From Paralichthys olivaceus (taxonomy: Eukaryota > Chordata > Actinopteri > Pleuronectiformes > Paralichthyidae): 64,000 bases of DNA. The position numbers and the translations under genes were made by a program. Where the stretch lies: NCBI RefSeq assembly GCF_024713975.1, contig NC_091099.1, positions 19,697,501 through 19,761,500 on the forward strand, in the 5' to 3' direction. Positions within the stretch are counted from its first letter, which is position 1. Every line of letters begins with the position of its first letter. The notes beneath the pieces are model-generated. The model had not been told where the DNA came from, did no database searches, and saw only the letters and a program-made list of their open reading frames with translations. Below, in pieces: positions 13,410-26,220 of the stretch.

Positions 13410-16400
13410 ATGAAAAAGGAGTCAAGTCAGTTTTGCAACGGTGAAGCTAGAACAGCCTCGCCATCATCTGAAAAACCTGTCACCAGTGTCGCAGCTGTAC
13501 TGAAGAGAATAAGGTAAATGAAATCACACAAGTGAAGTTTGCTCGCTGCACAACACTAATGTATTTAAAGGAAAAGTTGGACATTTTGGGATATAAGCTT
13601 ATTTGCTTTCCTTGATACCTTTCACATATCTGTGCATCTTGATAGTTAGTTTGACTTAAAGACAGAAAACACATGGAAATATCCAGCCTGACTCTGTCCA
13701 AAGGACAAACATCTGTCTACCAGCACCTCTGCAGCTCAATAATGATTGTAGTCTAGTTTTTTAATCTGTGCCCAGAGAGTGTAAAACAGTGGATACAGTC
13801 CAAGAATGGTTCTCACTAGAGTGCATATCTCCAACGAGGTCTTATTAAAGTCAATCAGTCTCCACCAAATTTCACACATTCATGGATATCAGTTACCTAA
13901 ATGTTCCAGATTTTTTCATCATGATCCATACCCATATTGTCTGGAAAAAATGCCACAACTGATTAATTAGTGAGCCTTAGAGGCGCTGAGTGTATGTTTA
14001 AACTCTGGGCAAAGCAAGGCTAGCTGTCTCCATCTGCTTCCAGTCTTAATGCTAAGCTAGGCTAATCACCTCTAAGCCTGAGCTCTGTATTGAATAGGCT
14101 ACACATATATATTATAATGTAAGACAGCTAATAAGTGAATTTCCAAAATCACAAAACTGCTCCTGTAACGTTATTTCATCTATGTTGAGTTATGATTTGA
14201 GATAATTGACCAGACGGTATTTTGTTTGTGTGATAAGAAAGCTCTATTGATCTGCTTAAAAATGTCAGTCAAGTCTTCATTTATTTCCACAGGGTTCATC
14301 CAGAGGCCCAGAGGATTTTGGGTAATTCCTTCATACCTGTAGTGAGCCTGGAGCGCCTGAACTTCCAGTCTGTCTCCTTATCGTCTTTGCAGCCTGTGGT
14401 GTCTCTGGCACGACTTCCCTGGCAAACACAAACTGGGCTCAACAATGACGTCGCTTTAAATCACCCTCAACAGGTAAAGACAAAAACAACAGGAGTCATC
14501 TATGATGATTATTTTTACCTTTTGCTTGACTGTCTGTGTCCTAATCTCTGCTCACAGAATGGATTCAGTCAAAATGAGGCATGCATTTTAGAGATCAGAG
14601 AGGATTCACCTGAAGCTGAACCAGCAGCGTTATCTGATCTCACTCAACCAGAAGCAACATCAATTTCCTGGACTGAACCATACTCTCTTGACAGTTTCTC
14701 CTGTGAAGAGCCAGAACAGGATGCAGGCTTTGACTGTGAATCAAACCCGGATCAGTCGTACATCCTGTTTGATTGTGGATCTGATGAATGGGACCCAGAT
14801 GGAAAATCAAACTCTGAAACATTTTATTTGGATCCAGATCAGGAGCAGACCATTATGATCGAACTGGATCCAGAACCAGACACCGATCAGACCGCTTCCC
14901 TGCAGCTTGAGGATGCGTCTGAAGCTAAATGTGAGGCGGATGTGGTTGAAATGGAGGAGAATGAAGAGCAATGTGCTGATGTTTGCTGCTCACAGGAAGA
15001 GGGACCCTCATCCATCCATCAGCCTGAACCTGGAGAGGGGACTGAGGAGGTGGAGAGTGAAGACTTCTGTGCCGTCTGTCTGAACGGAGGAGATCTGCTC
15101 TGCTGCGACCGCTGCCCTAAAGTTTACCACTCAGCCTGTCACATACCTCCTCTCATCATCCTCCCACTGTAAATACTGTACAAGTACACATATCTGCAGA
15201 ATGTATATGCATTTATCAGCTGTAAACACTCTTATATCATGACAATTAATGCACTCATTGTGGCTTAGGCCAGTTGTTTCCAACTTTTTTAATTTGGACC
15301 CTTCATCACATATTTATAAGCAGATCAATCAGTAGAGCCTGGCTGATAATGGAATTTTTTTAAGTAATGCTGATAATGGGTGGTTTATTTAAGTAATGTC
15401 TGTGTAGAGCACATACCTCCCCTGAGGCCCACAAACATTTGAATCACTAGATCCTTCAATTTTTCAAACAAATCCGTCCCCTAAACATGTCTGATTTAAA
15501 AAAAAATAAGATCCATAAATTATTATCAGCCATAATTTCTCAGATAAACAATGAAAAGGTGATAGTATTTCATTACTTAGGTTTATTTGTCAGGCTCTAC
15601 CTCTCAGATTTGTCTGTGGACCCCTAATCCCAGTATTTGTATCTTTTACTTAGTGTTGATGATCTCACCAGACTCAAATTTCTTTCGGGCATTTATCCTC
15701 AATTAGTAGCTGATTTCCAAAAGGCGATACCATACTCTTCCTTTTGAGGACACCTTGTGAATATATTACTGAAATGTAAATTTACATAAAACTCCAACTG
15801 TGCAGCTTTCAAAAGAGGCAATTAAAAAATAACGGTGCCATCATTTTCAACAAATTCTGTCCCAGTATAATGAGCTGCCCACAGTGTGTTCTCTGCATGA
15901 TGAGGTGAGAGCTGTAAGCCTGATAAACAGGATTTAAAACAAACAAGTTGTTCTTCACACTTCCAGTGTTGCTGGAGTTGTGGCCTCTTCGTGTTTGTGT
16001 TCAGTGTAATGGAGGAACAAGTCATACAAATATTTTTATTTACTATTATGGAATAATAGAAATAAAAGACAAAATAATGCCACTGTATCATTCAGCAAAC
16101 AAAAGACATAGGTTTATTTCATAGATGGAATGAATGAGAAAATATATTTTCCGAACCGTGAGCTAACACAGTCCTGTGTGTCCTACAGAGGGGACTGGGT
16201 GTGTACGCTGTGCAGGTCTGACCAGGAACCTGTGGAGGCCTACGACTGTGAGAACATCCACAACTGTGAGGGAATAAAACCCCCGTACACATTGTCCAAC
16301 CAGGACCAGAGGGTGAGCTGTGATGCATTGGTTCGGTTTTTATGCTGATGTCTGGAAGAATTTTGTATTTTTTCTTATACTTCTTTATATTGATAAACCG

Positions 16401-18246
16401 TTATTAAGCCAGTGTGGGCTTAAAGGTCAGTTTCATGAATAACCAACCAAGATCAAGTTAGGAGGAAAACCAAATTATAATTCAATCATTTTACTGATAA
16501 TAACCGTTTCACAAAATTCGAATGAAGAATCACAGAAGAGAATGCAATTACATACGGTTTGTATAACAACAAAACTGTAGTATATTGTGATTGTGCATCA
16601 CTTGTATGCTTCTCTGTTTTAAATCAGTGTATGAGTGTGTGTGTTTGTGTGTTTCCCTCTGCAGAGGTGTGAGAAGTTGACCCTGCTGTTGTACTGTCAC
16701 CTGCTCAGCGCTCCGTTTCATGAACCCGTCAGTCGTCTGGTCAGATGAAAAAGATAATACAACTAATTACATATGAAGTGATCTTAAACCAACAAATTTT
16801 AGTAAATTGAGGTTTTTCATTAAAACCTGTTTCATGGTTTTCAATCATGAATGAGACACTGTGTAGCATCAACACTTTCAGTTGGTTTTCCTTGCTCAGT
16901 CTTTACATGATTTGCAAATAATGTTTTGTTACAATAATGGAAACATGTTCAGTGTCTTACATGTGTCAAGACAGACGCCAGATTGTTAAAAATCATTTAC
17001 CAGCGACAAAGTAGACACTTATGATGCTGACTTCATTTACAACTCACACAAAGTGACTGCAGCATGTAACGATCATAACACTCTGCGTACAGAGAAAACA
17101 CTGACTTACTTTAAAGGTGATGTCAAAGCCATAAGCCTCTCGTCCTAAGTCTAATCTCCGTGACTGCCCTCCAGGCTCGAAACTACTACCAGATCATCAA
17201 GAGGCCCATCGACCTGTCGGTGATCCGCAGGAAACTGGACAAGAGCAAAACTGTGCACTACTTCAGCGCTGAGCAGTTTGTCGATGACGTCCTGCTGATG
17301 TTAAAGAACTGTGCTACTTTCAATTACGTAAGTGTGTCATAAGGATGTTGGAATCTGAGTGGATTTCCCAGTTTAATCTAATTTCTCCTGCAATTAAATT
17401 ATCTCTTCAATATTGCCTGAGGGAATAAATTCCACATGTAACAGCAAACAGGCCCACTTTGATTTATCTATTTATAGGCATCACCAATTGGGTTGTGTCT
17501 ATCTGCTGGTACATAGTGAATCTCAAGTCAAGACATCACTAGCTCCATTTTGATTCTAGCATATGCTGAGTCCCAGGTCCATAGCCTGATTATGAAGGAT
17601 TTTCAGATTTGAAATTAAAGTACATGCCAAGCAAACAGTATGCAGAATAAATACAGCAGTTTTTGTGTTTTGTTGATGCACTCTATATTGTCACCATTTT
17701 GTTTTCATAATTACCTCATGAAGAGTTATGGCTCTAGGCTTATTTTGTGAAGTCATACTGACCTTAACTGTAGACCAAATTCTAATCTGTTCATCATTGA
17801 GTCCAAGTGGACATTTTGTTTTGCCAGATTTGCCAGAATTCCCTTTGGGTGTTTCTAATATATCATGTTCACAAAAAATGTGAGCTCACCGTGACTGTTG
17901 ACCCTTTACTTTGAGGTGTTTCTATATATGGACATATGGATGGATTGGATTGGACAAACCGATAATATACCTCCAGACATTGCTGTTACTGACACAAAGG
18001 CATCAACATTTAATTGAACTTCTCTCTCTCTGTGATGTGCAGCCGGACTCAGAGGTGGCTCAGGCCGGCCGAAACCTGGAGGTGTTCTTCTTCAGCAAAC
18101 TGAAGGAGATTTTTCCTGACAGGACGTTCCCGACGGCCAGCCAGGAAACAGTGGACGCCGCTCGTCTCCGCTGGCTGAGCAGGAAGAGGAAGGAAAACTA
18201 CAGAAGGAGGAGATACATGTTTAGTGGGAAAAAATATTATCTTTAA
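13410..18246 (+). CDS. trim66: TRIM66-type PHD-bromodomain chromatin reader (no RBCC module seen)
   Basis: Exons are 13394-13513 (coding from ATG 13410), 14293-14473, 14558-15168, 16189-16312, 16665-16739, 17175-17327 and 18043-18246, all phase-consistent, giving 483 aa. An acidic linker leads into a PHD finger at residues 264-307 with ligands C266/C269, C278/C281, H286/C289 and C304/C307. A bromodomain follows (about 345-440) with YYQIIKRPIDLSVIRRKL and NCATFNYPDSEV; the Asn of the FNY motif would be the acetyl-lysine contact. Human TRIM66 reads unmodified H3 R2/K4 plus H3K56ac with this pair. The short PVVSLERLNF segment resembles human YVRLERLKI. Human TRIM66 is far longer and starts with a B-box and coiled coil, which I could not find between rpl27a and 13394. 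The start at 13410 is therefore provisional. A 5' open codon run precedes it in the same exon. Confidence 0.85.
13563..14160. mobile_element. MITE split by another repeat, inside a trim66 intron
   Basis: The left part has aaaggaaaagttggacattt tggg and agcctgactctgtccaaagg. The right part has gctagctgtctccatctgct tcc, taatgctaagctaggctaat and an inverted end, gtgaatttccaaaatcac. These match one abundant fish MITE, also present in part at 47635-47810. Between the two parts lies a family A segment (about 13815-13990: ttcatggatatcagttacct aaatgt), so the structure is nested. Confidence 0.5.
15169..16188 (+). other. trim66: trim66 intron splitting the PHD finger
   Basis: The intron separates the sixth PHD ligand (C289) from the last Cys pair (C304/C307). 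I find no coding signal in it. The minus-strand open frame at 15822-16091 has no recognisable motif. Confidence 0.5.
17700..17920 (+). repeat. Dispersed repeat, second copy of the 3145-3450 type
   Basis: The run cataattacctcatgaagag, then actgaccttaac, attctaatctgttcatcatt and gagtccaagtgg, matches the element described at 3145-3450. It lies in the last trim66 intron. Confidence 0.5.
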
Positions 18247-18374
18247 CGTTGTTGTGTTAAAGCCTTTTAATTCAAAACAGGTTGGAAACCTAAGCATTTT
18301 GTACTTTTATTTTTACAGGGAGAAACAATAATGTGTGTCATATATTTTCATCAAATGCACATTTTTCATATTAG

Positions 18375-18600
18375 TTTAAGGGCAGCACGGTGATGCGGTG
18401 GTCACCTCACAGGTTCGAATCCCAGTTTGCTTCTACAGTCCAAAGACATGCAGATTGGGATTAGGTTAACTGGACATTCTAAATTGTCTGTATGTGTGAA
18501 TGTGAGTGCGAACGGTGGTTTGTCTTTGTAGCCCTGCGATTCGCTGGTGACCTGCCCACCTCCACCAATATACTTACAATTATAACGGAAACCACCTGAA
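18375..18600 (+). repeat. Teleost dispersed repeat with tRNA-like head
   Basis: The element starts with gggcagcacggtgatgcggt ggt and the B-box-like ggttcgaatccc. It then has cagtccaaagacatgcagat, taggttaactgg and ctggtgacctgcccacc. This order is typical of a very common fish repeat of SINE-like organisation. The copy is diverged. Confidence 0.6.
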
Positions 18601-20074
18601 ATGATGTGGAGAGAAATACTTGGAAATAAGAATCATGCTGAGTGGAAGTTTGTATTATTTTTAACATCAACTGAAAGGGAGGGTACTACTTATTAAGAGT
18701 TTCTGACGACTACATCAATTTAACTTACACATCTTTAATTACAGTTTAAAGTTAATATTCGTCTCCCCTCATTTGCCATTATTACACACGACAGCCACCA
18801 GGGGTCATCTTTGTGTTTATTTCCACGTCACAACTTCAGCATTAGCCCTGCTGTTTTCTGAACAACTGATCAACACTGTTGGAGATTATCCAGATTGAAT
18901 AAAGAACAAAGGAGCCAGATCCTTGATAAATACGAAGTCGGCTGGAGGTCTGTCTCAGTGTGAACACAATCTGTAGATGTAAAACTGACAGTTCTTCTTT
19001 GTAATTAACTCGCTGTTTGAAATCAACCACATCTCTTCTTTATAAGTAAACCTTTATCCCCACGTCCCTTAAGTTTACATTTTAGATATGTCTATTGGTA
19101 AGGACAGCACAGGGTATAACTTTACAAAGTGCATTAAAGGTCCCATTTTGCTGAAGGTAAGTTTCTTGAAGACAAAGCAGGTGCTCCGTGAATACTATGA
19201 AAGCATCAAAGCACTCAGTCCATGGAGGAATGTCCACTCTCCATGGATTAGGTGCACTGCAGAAATTGCTTTAAAGAGCCATCAGGACTTCTGTAACTTG
19301 ATCTGCTTTCAGACATGCACTGAGGTGCATGTATGGGGACCCCACCCCCGCTGGATTCACTGCAAGCTAGTGGTGTGGTTGAAGATGCTTCTAACACAAG
19401 ACAGTTGCAATAATGACAAAGCGGTGTCGTACATGATAACAATCACATGACCTCCACAGTGGAGTTAATATGTCCCTTCAGGTTGACACCAACTGGACCA
19501 CAATTCATGTCTTCACTGGCTCCCCTGCAGAGGCTGCTGCTGCTGAGCTTCATCATCCAGTCTGGACAGTAATGTCACTGCAGGAAGACACAACGTCTGC
19601 CAAGTGTCTCACAAACATGATTCACGATACACCAGAACAATGTTGTTTAAACACTTCAATAAAATGCAGAAACATGCTTGATTTATCTGTTTACATTTTA
19701 CATGCACTTGAATATTTCCATTTTATATCATACACTTAAACTCTATTACATCTATTTGACATTTGTTAACACATTACTCTGTAGATCAAGATTGAAAAAA
19801 TGAAATGTCTGATTAATAATATAACTAATATAGACAAACTACCCAACAACAGAATATTTATTCTTAATTAATAATCTTCAATTAAAACATCAACATTCTG
19901 CTTCCATGGTGAGGCATTAGTTATTATAAACCAATTATACAATCCAAAAGAGTGTATGTATGGAATTAAATATATAATGTATATGTAACTTTAAATACAA
20001 TTTCAATGTAAAGGGTAAGCTATTAAATAAAGTTAAAGTTATAGATAAATATATACATTAAATACTCTCTACAG

Positions 20075-20253
20075 AGGCCGCCATGCTGTCGTCCAAACCG
20101 GACCAACTAAACCCCTTTAAGGTTTTGATGACAACTGAAGATACCACAGATTCTCTTTCATGTTTGGAAGGAGAGGGTGAGGTGAGGGGTAATCAGTTGC
20201 AACATGCAACTTCACCACTAGATGTCAGTAAATTCTACACACTGAACCTTTAA
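20075..20253 (-). mobile_element. Truncated TTAA-type MITE
   Basis: The right end reads aattctacacactgaacctt taa, the inverse of the left end of the element at 37783-38083 (ttaaaggttcagtgtgtaga att). The left part is cut short after gaggccgccatg. It is noncoding. Confidence 0.6.
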
Positions 20254-20624
20254 AAACAATGATATTCTTTTTTCAGAAGTGTTTCAGGACATTCTGTTCT
20301 TTCAAGATTCAGCTCGGTGTATTTTGTCCGACACAAACAGTTCATGCCATTTGCACTTGAAGGCTCATACTTTCATCCACTTTGCTCAAAGTGCTTTTCT
20401 GTGTAATATAATCTATTAGGATACCTACAGCATGAGTGCTCTTACACTGCAAAGGAGGTTAAATGGACACAATCTGCTGCAAAAACCGGGAAAAGCCACT
20501 CTGGTTTCACCATAAACACTCTGTAGTGTCTTTGATTTATGTGTATGTCCACAAGAATCTCTACATTTTCAGCTATTGAATGAAGACTACTGGAGAAAGA
20601 TTAGAGGGAGCTTTTAAGGGCCTG

Positions 20625-20645
20625 CAGCAGCAGCAGCAGCAGCAG
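20625..20645 (+). repeat. Short CAG trinucleotide run
   Basis: Seven consecutive CAG units lie in intergenic DNA. No open frame supports a polyglutamine tract. Confidence 0.8.
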
Positions 20646-22119
20646 CCCTGTGGCCAATGTTGAGAGAAAATAGGGGAAATTGACCATGAGATGTTATCAA
20701 AGGGAGGTTTATGCTGCGCTTGTGTCTTTTAAACCCACTTCATTCAGTCCAGTAAACCTCAGTCACATGTCTGCTCTTTCTTTTCCTTCTCCATTACCCC
20801 TCTGTCTGTAATGATGTTTCATTTAAGAACATCAAAAGCCCCCATGCAACTCATGTCACTCTGTCTGAAGCTGAGTGAATCACTAACGCACAAAGAAGGA
20901 AAACGTTTGTTCAGCTGCGTTGAGAACCTCAACGTCTGCTTTGAGATAAAACCTACACATCTAATGCTTAGACCAAACTTAAGAGCAGACACCAGCTCAG
21001 ACAAGACGAGTGATATTTTCCATCCATCTCATAAGAGTGTACCCACGTACACTTCCTCCACAGTGCCTGTCCACAGTGTTATTTAGGGTCATTTAGACAC
21101 ATTTCCTCTCTCACAGTCACAAGTTGTTGCATTAAACTGTTATTTTCTTGAATCATCGTGTCTGGGAGCAGGATAAGTGCAGGCTGTATTTTTTGGACAG
21201 TGTTAAGAGCAAAGCTAGTAGTTTATTACAAACTCCTGCAGATAAGGTGCAACACCTTCAAATGTACTGATAAAATTGGATCTAAGTCTCAGAAGTTGGC
21301 TCTGTAAAGAAACATTTGACTGTATTTCTGATTGTATCTCTGTGTAAAATCTCTGGGATATAACCCTGGAAGAAAATAATGTTTGCGCTTCGTTTTCACA
21401 TCAAATTTAAAAAACATTCCTGATCCAAAGTCAGAGATTTGGATGCTTTTAAAGAGAAAAAGAATAAGCGGCCCAGGCCACAACACAGTCACAGTCATTT
21501 TGCCTCATAATTTCAGCTATGGAAACATTTTGAAACATCTCCTCTGATGCCCAAATTTGGGAATTTAAACTGTATATGAGAGCATATGAGCAGAAGAAGA
21601 AGAAGAGGAAGGAGCCCTGGGGCCAGCAAGGAATAAAAACACAGGGTGTCATGAGTCATGATTTAGGACTATAGAGTAGAACAGTCTGCCTCTGCACTGC
21701 ATCAATCTGGCACAGGTCAGTTCAGAACAGTCACATTTTTTAAATGTTTGTATTAATTTCTGAAGTGAATGATTACAATGGAAGAAACAGTTACCAATCT
21801 GTCAATGATGATCATAGATTTCTGACCAAAGCCACATTACCTGCAAGTGACAGCTCTGTCCAGTTGACTGATAACTGCCATCTCAAGCTCGTAGTGTTGT
21901 TTCTGTGAAACAGCCTCAAAATTCACATGTTCCATACATTTCAACATTTCCTCCAGCAACAGCTTTTTACTGTTTGACTTTCCTGATAAATAGATGAATA
22001 GGCATAACTGTTATTTTCTCCCATGTGTTACTTCTTTGGTTCTTCTGTGGCTGCTTCACACAGAGGAGCAACAGAAGAGCAAGCCTGACCCAAGCACAAT
22101 TCATGATGGTATATTGCTC

Positions 22120-22290
22120 GGTAAGTGACCTTCAGTAGTACACTATTTTTCATGATGCATTATGGGAAACAACGAGAACACTATATAGGGTATAAAAGTT
22201 TCACTAAACATTCAGGCACCACTACAAAATGGCAAACTCACTGTATAGTGGACTATATAGTGATTAGTGAGTGATTTCAGACACAGCCAG
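22120..22290. repeat. Dispersed repeat with atagtgcac/atatagtg motifs
   Basis: The segment contains actatatagggtat, tgtatagtggactatatagt and gtgagtgatttcagacacag cc. I recognise this string set from a frequent teleost repeat with inverted ends. The boundaries are approximate. Confidence 0.4.
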
Positions 22291-22819
22291 ACTAAATACA
22301 TGAGGGAGGCTGCTGGGATAATTGAACACATGTGAAACACATGTGGAACAGGTGTAGACTGTCACAGTGGTGGGAGAAAGGACAAAGACAGGAGGTAAAA
22401 CAAGAGAGACACACAAGGAAAGGAAAAAGTACAATGTACTTACGTAATAAGGTCCAAACACAAGCAAATACAGAGTTAATAAATAAAAGTCAAAAAAGTG
22501 GAAAATTACTCTCACTAATGTAAAGTAAAGTAAAGTAAAATAAACTAAGTTATGTTACTGTATGTCACTGGAGAAAAAAAAAGGCTATTAGTCTTATTCC
22601 AATGACTTTGAGTAACCATTTTGTTTTGAAATGGCATCTCCTTCCTGGCTAACAGCCATATAGAAATCTCTCCAACATAAATTTTCCCATGTCATACATG
22701 GCAGATAATCTCACTGCACAGAATAAACAGAAACCTTCCAGACGGATTCCTGCTGCATAGACGTTATGTAATGATGCTGCTGATGTGCTGTGGTGCCCTT
22801 TGATGTTGATTCGTTGAAG

Positions 22820-22904
<85 letters not shown>

Positions 22905-22920
22905 TGCGTGCGTGTGTGTG
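22820..22920 (+). repeat. TG/CA microsatellite
   Basis: This is an almost pure TG tract of about 100 bp with a few TATG and GCG interruptions at its right end. The apparent open frames across it on both strands are artefacts of the repeat. Confidence 0.95.
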
Positions 22921-24734
22921 TGCAGCTGATGAGAATAATGTGTTTCTTGGTGGGCACATGACGTCGTCCCATGTGAAAGCCACTCCGCAGCCACGTGTTG
23001 ATCAGCTCAGGAGAAACGCTCTCTGTGCCTGATTAAAAGCTGCTATGGATGGCTGCCTCTTCCACTGTGTGCTCACCTTGGAAGGAAAAAAGGAATTTGG
23101 TTTTTCCTGTTTGCAGCAGGACTGATCTGTCTTTTAAAAGGTTTCGATGAAGAGAGGAAATAAAACTTTTATTAAAATACTTGCGTTGATGGAGAGTATT
23201 GTTTTTCTGATCTGAAGCGCTTGCAGCTGAGGTCATCAAGTATTTCAAGGCAGATTAAAATTCTTACTTTAACTGTCTGGGATTTCACTGGGTGTGATGA
23301 GGACAAGTATATTTTAATCAATGCTCGACATTTTTCAACATTCCCCTTTGTTCTGATGAGCGAGTCACAGCATTTCTGTGCCGTGTTGGTGATTTCAGTC
23401 CTCAGCTGAACTCCAACAGCATGAAGTTATCTGGTACCAATTATTTTACCTCATGCAAGCTGATTTGCAGGCTATACGATATCTAAACATCGCTCAATGG
23501 AAAGAGTATAATTTGGTAAACACTGCAAAAGCCATGGCGTGCATTTTAAATGGATTTGGACGCATATATTGTGGTGCGGTTGTTTTCATTTGATCGTTGC
23601 TGCTTACGTTTTAGTATGTAAAGGTCCAAATCTTTTATCCTGAAGTAAACAAAAGGAAAACACTCCATACAAGGAGATGGAAACTTTTTCTCTCCAAAAT
23701 TGACTGACATGTTTCTTGTTGCGTTGACTAACATGTTTTAAATGTGTGTCCAAACTGCTAAAGCCTTGTTGACACCTCTTTTCTTTGAAAAGGGTGAGGA
23801 CATGGCAATTGAATCAAATAAAATGTTTTGTTTTTTTTATCCAACATTATAATTATGAAGAAACTATGTAAATACTCTAAAATAGTTTTGTAACGAACAT
23901 CAGGACATGCACAGCCAACCCATGGCAGCCATTGCTCTGGATGGAGGTAAAATTTAAGACTTTCATTTTGCAGGAAGGTCGTTTACTTTGCACGCAAACA
24001 GATACAAGATCAAATGTGTCCAGTTTGGAAATGGGCCCAAATGCTCAGAACCAGAACACGAGAGGGTCAGGAAGGACAGAAATCTGCTTTTAGTTTAAAG
24101 AATATTTTTTATTTTATTGGCTGACGTTAGTGTCTGTGAAATTGAAGCTACTACAGGATGATTTATTGGCTGTATGTGCCACATTTGGTGTGGTAGCTGA
24201 AGCTGAAGGAGATGGATTGCTCGTCTGAGTCGACTCAGTATGATGTCAGGAGTATGACTGATGCTCTAATCAGTGTTTTTTTATTGCTTACCTTCTCATG
24301 CTTTTGCTTTTACACTGTGCCTTGACTTCACTATATTGCTTCAGCCTGGTGAATTGCGACCGTGCGCTTGATAGAGTACGTAACAAAAGTCATCAACATT
24401 TTTTCCCCATCGTATCACTGCCTTGGCTTCATGAAAACACATTGGCCAATTTCAATTGAATGACTTTCCTTGAAGCCGAGCTATTATCATCACTGAGATC
24501 AGCAGGAAGTTACTCCATCTAACTACAGAGAGGTCAACAATACCTCCACCACCCGAGGAAAGAAACATCCAGTTAGTTTTATTTCAACTGGATGAAAACA
24601 GATTTATGGAAGTTTGGACTGGGGTTTAGGTTTCGGTGACAGGTGTGGCTGACTGTTTATAAAGGGTTAAGGTTAGGGTTAAAATACTAAAATCAGGCCA
24701 AGTCTTTTCAGTATTAAGTCAATGATCAAAAAAT

Positions 24735-24850
24735 CAATCAATCAAATTTTATTTGTATAGCCCATATTCTCAAATCACAATCTGTTTCATAGGTTTTAAC
24801 AAGGTGTGACATTCTCTGTCCTACTACCCAACAGTGTTTGAAGTATTTAT
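24735..24850 (+). repeat. Dispersed repeat (ttttatttgtatagcccata)
   Basis: The run aaattttatttgtatagccc atattctcaaatcacaatct g, then ttttaacaaggtgtgacatt, is a common teleost repeat end. An inverted, diverged copy is at 34290-34435. Confidence 0.55.
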
Positions 24851-26002
24851 AGATAAGGAAATGTCTGATGATCAATATGTTTGTTCGTATAGCTGCTGAG
24901 TCTGAGAAATTATAAAGCATTTTTATTTGTTGATCATCATATCAGTCTGAAAAACAGTAATTGGGAATTTCCGATGATAAGATGGTAAACATGCAATAAA
25001 ACCCTTATGCAGCCTAATGTTGATTTAACAAATATCACAGAATATCAAGTGCATCTAATGTATGAAGAAACACATCGAGGAATAATATTAGAAAACTGAT
25101 AGTGATGTATTGGTATTTGTGCCATGTTAAAGAAAGATTTATAAATAAAGTTGGAATATTATGAGAATAGAGTCAGAATTTTAGGCTACGTGTCATTTTA
25201 CATTCTGTTCGCTGCAGCACAATGAGGAACTACTGTACTTTAGTATAGGTCTCACAAATATTTTGTCCCATTAACATCACATTAAGCTTCAAGACTTGAA
25301 AAGTGCACAAACCTCAAATAAGCTTGAAGGAAATTGCCTCTTGAGTGGTGGAGGAAATGTTTGGTAGTGGTCGACTGTTGTTTGTTACATCTGTGTGATA
25401 TTTAAAGAGGTTTCATAGTTACAAAAATGAGAAACTCATAATATTATGACTTTTTCCTTTAAATCTCACATTTATTTTCTTCAACCTGGCCCTAATACTA
25501 TATAATTTATCACTAACCTTATACATAATTTGTGGGTAGTAAATATCAGATAAAATGTGAAGAATGTTTAACATTTTTTAATTCGAATTGGTCTCACATG
25601 ATTTAGACTCATCTCATAATTTTGACTCTCCATATTTTTGACATATTGCAATTCCAAAAGTTCGTCAGTTTATTGTTCTGTTTTCGTGTGATTAATGGGC
25701 CTCTGTAGTTTAACGCTGTAAAAAACAGAACAAATGTTCAGTTGCAGTGTTAAAGCTGGAACAGTACAATAGGTTCAGTCACTCATGACCTCTGAGTAAC
25801 CTCAAGCGGAAGAGAGCAGAAAAGAGTGATAAATAGGCACAAGAGATTAAATAAAGGAGAAAAGATGGATTAAGGGGTAAAAAATGGGGAGGGTTAAATA
25901 CAGTATGTTCAGTGCAGACGAGGGAGAGAAATCAGAGACAAGAGGTGTGAGACAGAATAAGAGAGAGAGCGCTTGGCGCACAGTCAGAGCGCTTGTTTCT
26001 CA

Positions 26003-26052
26003 CTCCTCCTCCTCCTCCTCCTACTCCTCCTCCTCCTCCTCCTCCTCCTCCC
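26003..26052 (+). repeat. CTC-rich tract in the rergl 5' region
   Basis: CTC units with one CTA interruption form a homopyrimidine tract about 170 bp before the rergl ATG. It is followed by a TATA-like ctttaaaatg (about 26064-26073), so it may lie in the core promoter. Transcription start is not visible. Confidence 0.6.
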
Positions 26053-26220
26053 TCCTTCCTCTGGCTTTAAAATGTGAAACAGCCCTTTGAAGAGGAGGAG
26101 AGGGGGGCCGTCCTGTACTCCCATCCAGCCTGGACTGTAGGGAGCGTTTAGTGTGCTAACCCAGATACCAGACACAACACAGACCCAGAGACCCAGCTGA
26201 GGACCTGACAGAGCACAGGC

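Larger units (their letters stand above)
18247..26060. other. Gene-free interval between trim66 and rergl
   Basis: About 7.8 kb holds no exon that I can support. In human the kinase gene STK33 lies beside TRIM66 here, but no kinase motif appears. Contents seen: a tRNA-like repeat (18375-18600), a TTAA MITE (20075-20253), a short CAG run (20625-20645), a repeat around 22120-22290, a long TG tract (22820-22920) and a repeat at 24735-24850. A low-complexity tcc tract ends the interval. Confidence 0.5.

Noticed and set aside
19088-19450. 120-codon plus-strand frame after trim66
   Set aside because: No known domain, no splice partners, and repeat-like flanks; a STK33 or other kinase motif was looked for and not found.
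22649-23032. Several open frames encoding HTHT or VCVC repeats
   Set aside because: They are translations of the TG/CA microsatellite in different frames.
25984-26175. Arg-rich minus-strand frame (about 63 codons)
   Set aside because: It is the reverse reading of the CTC tract in the rergl 5' region.
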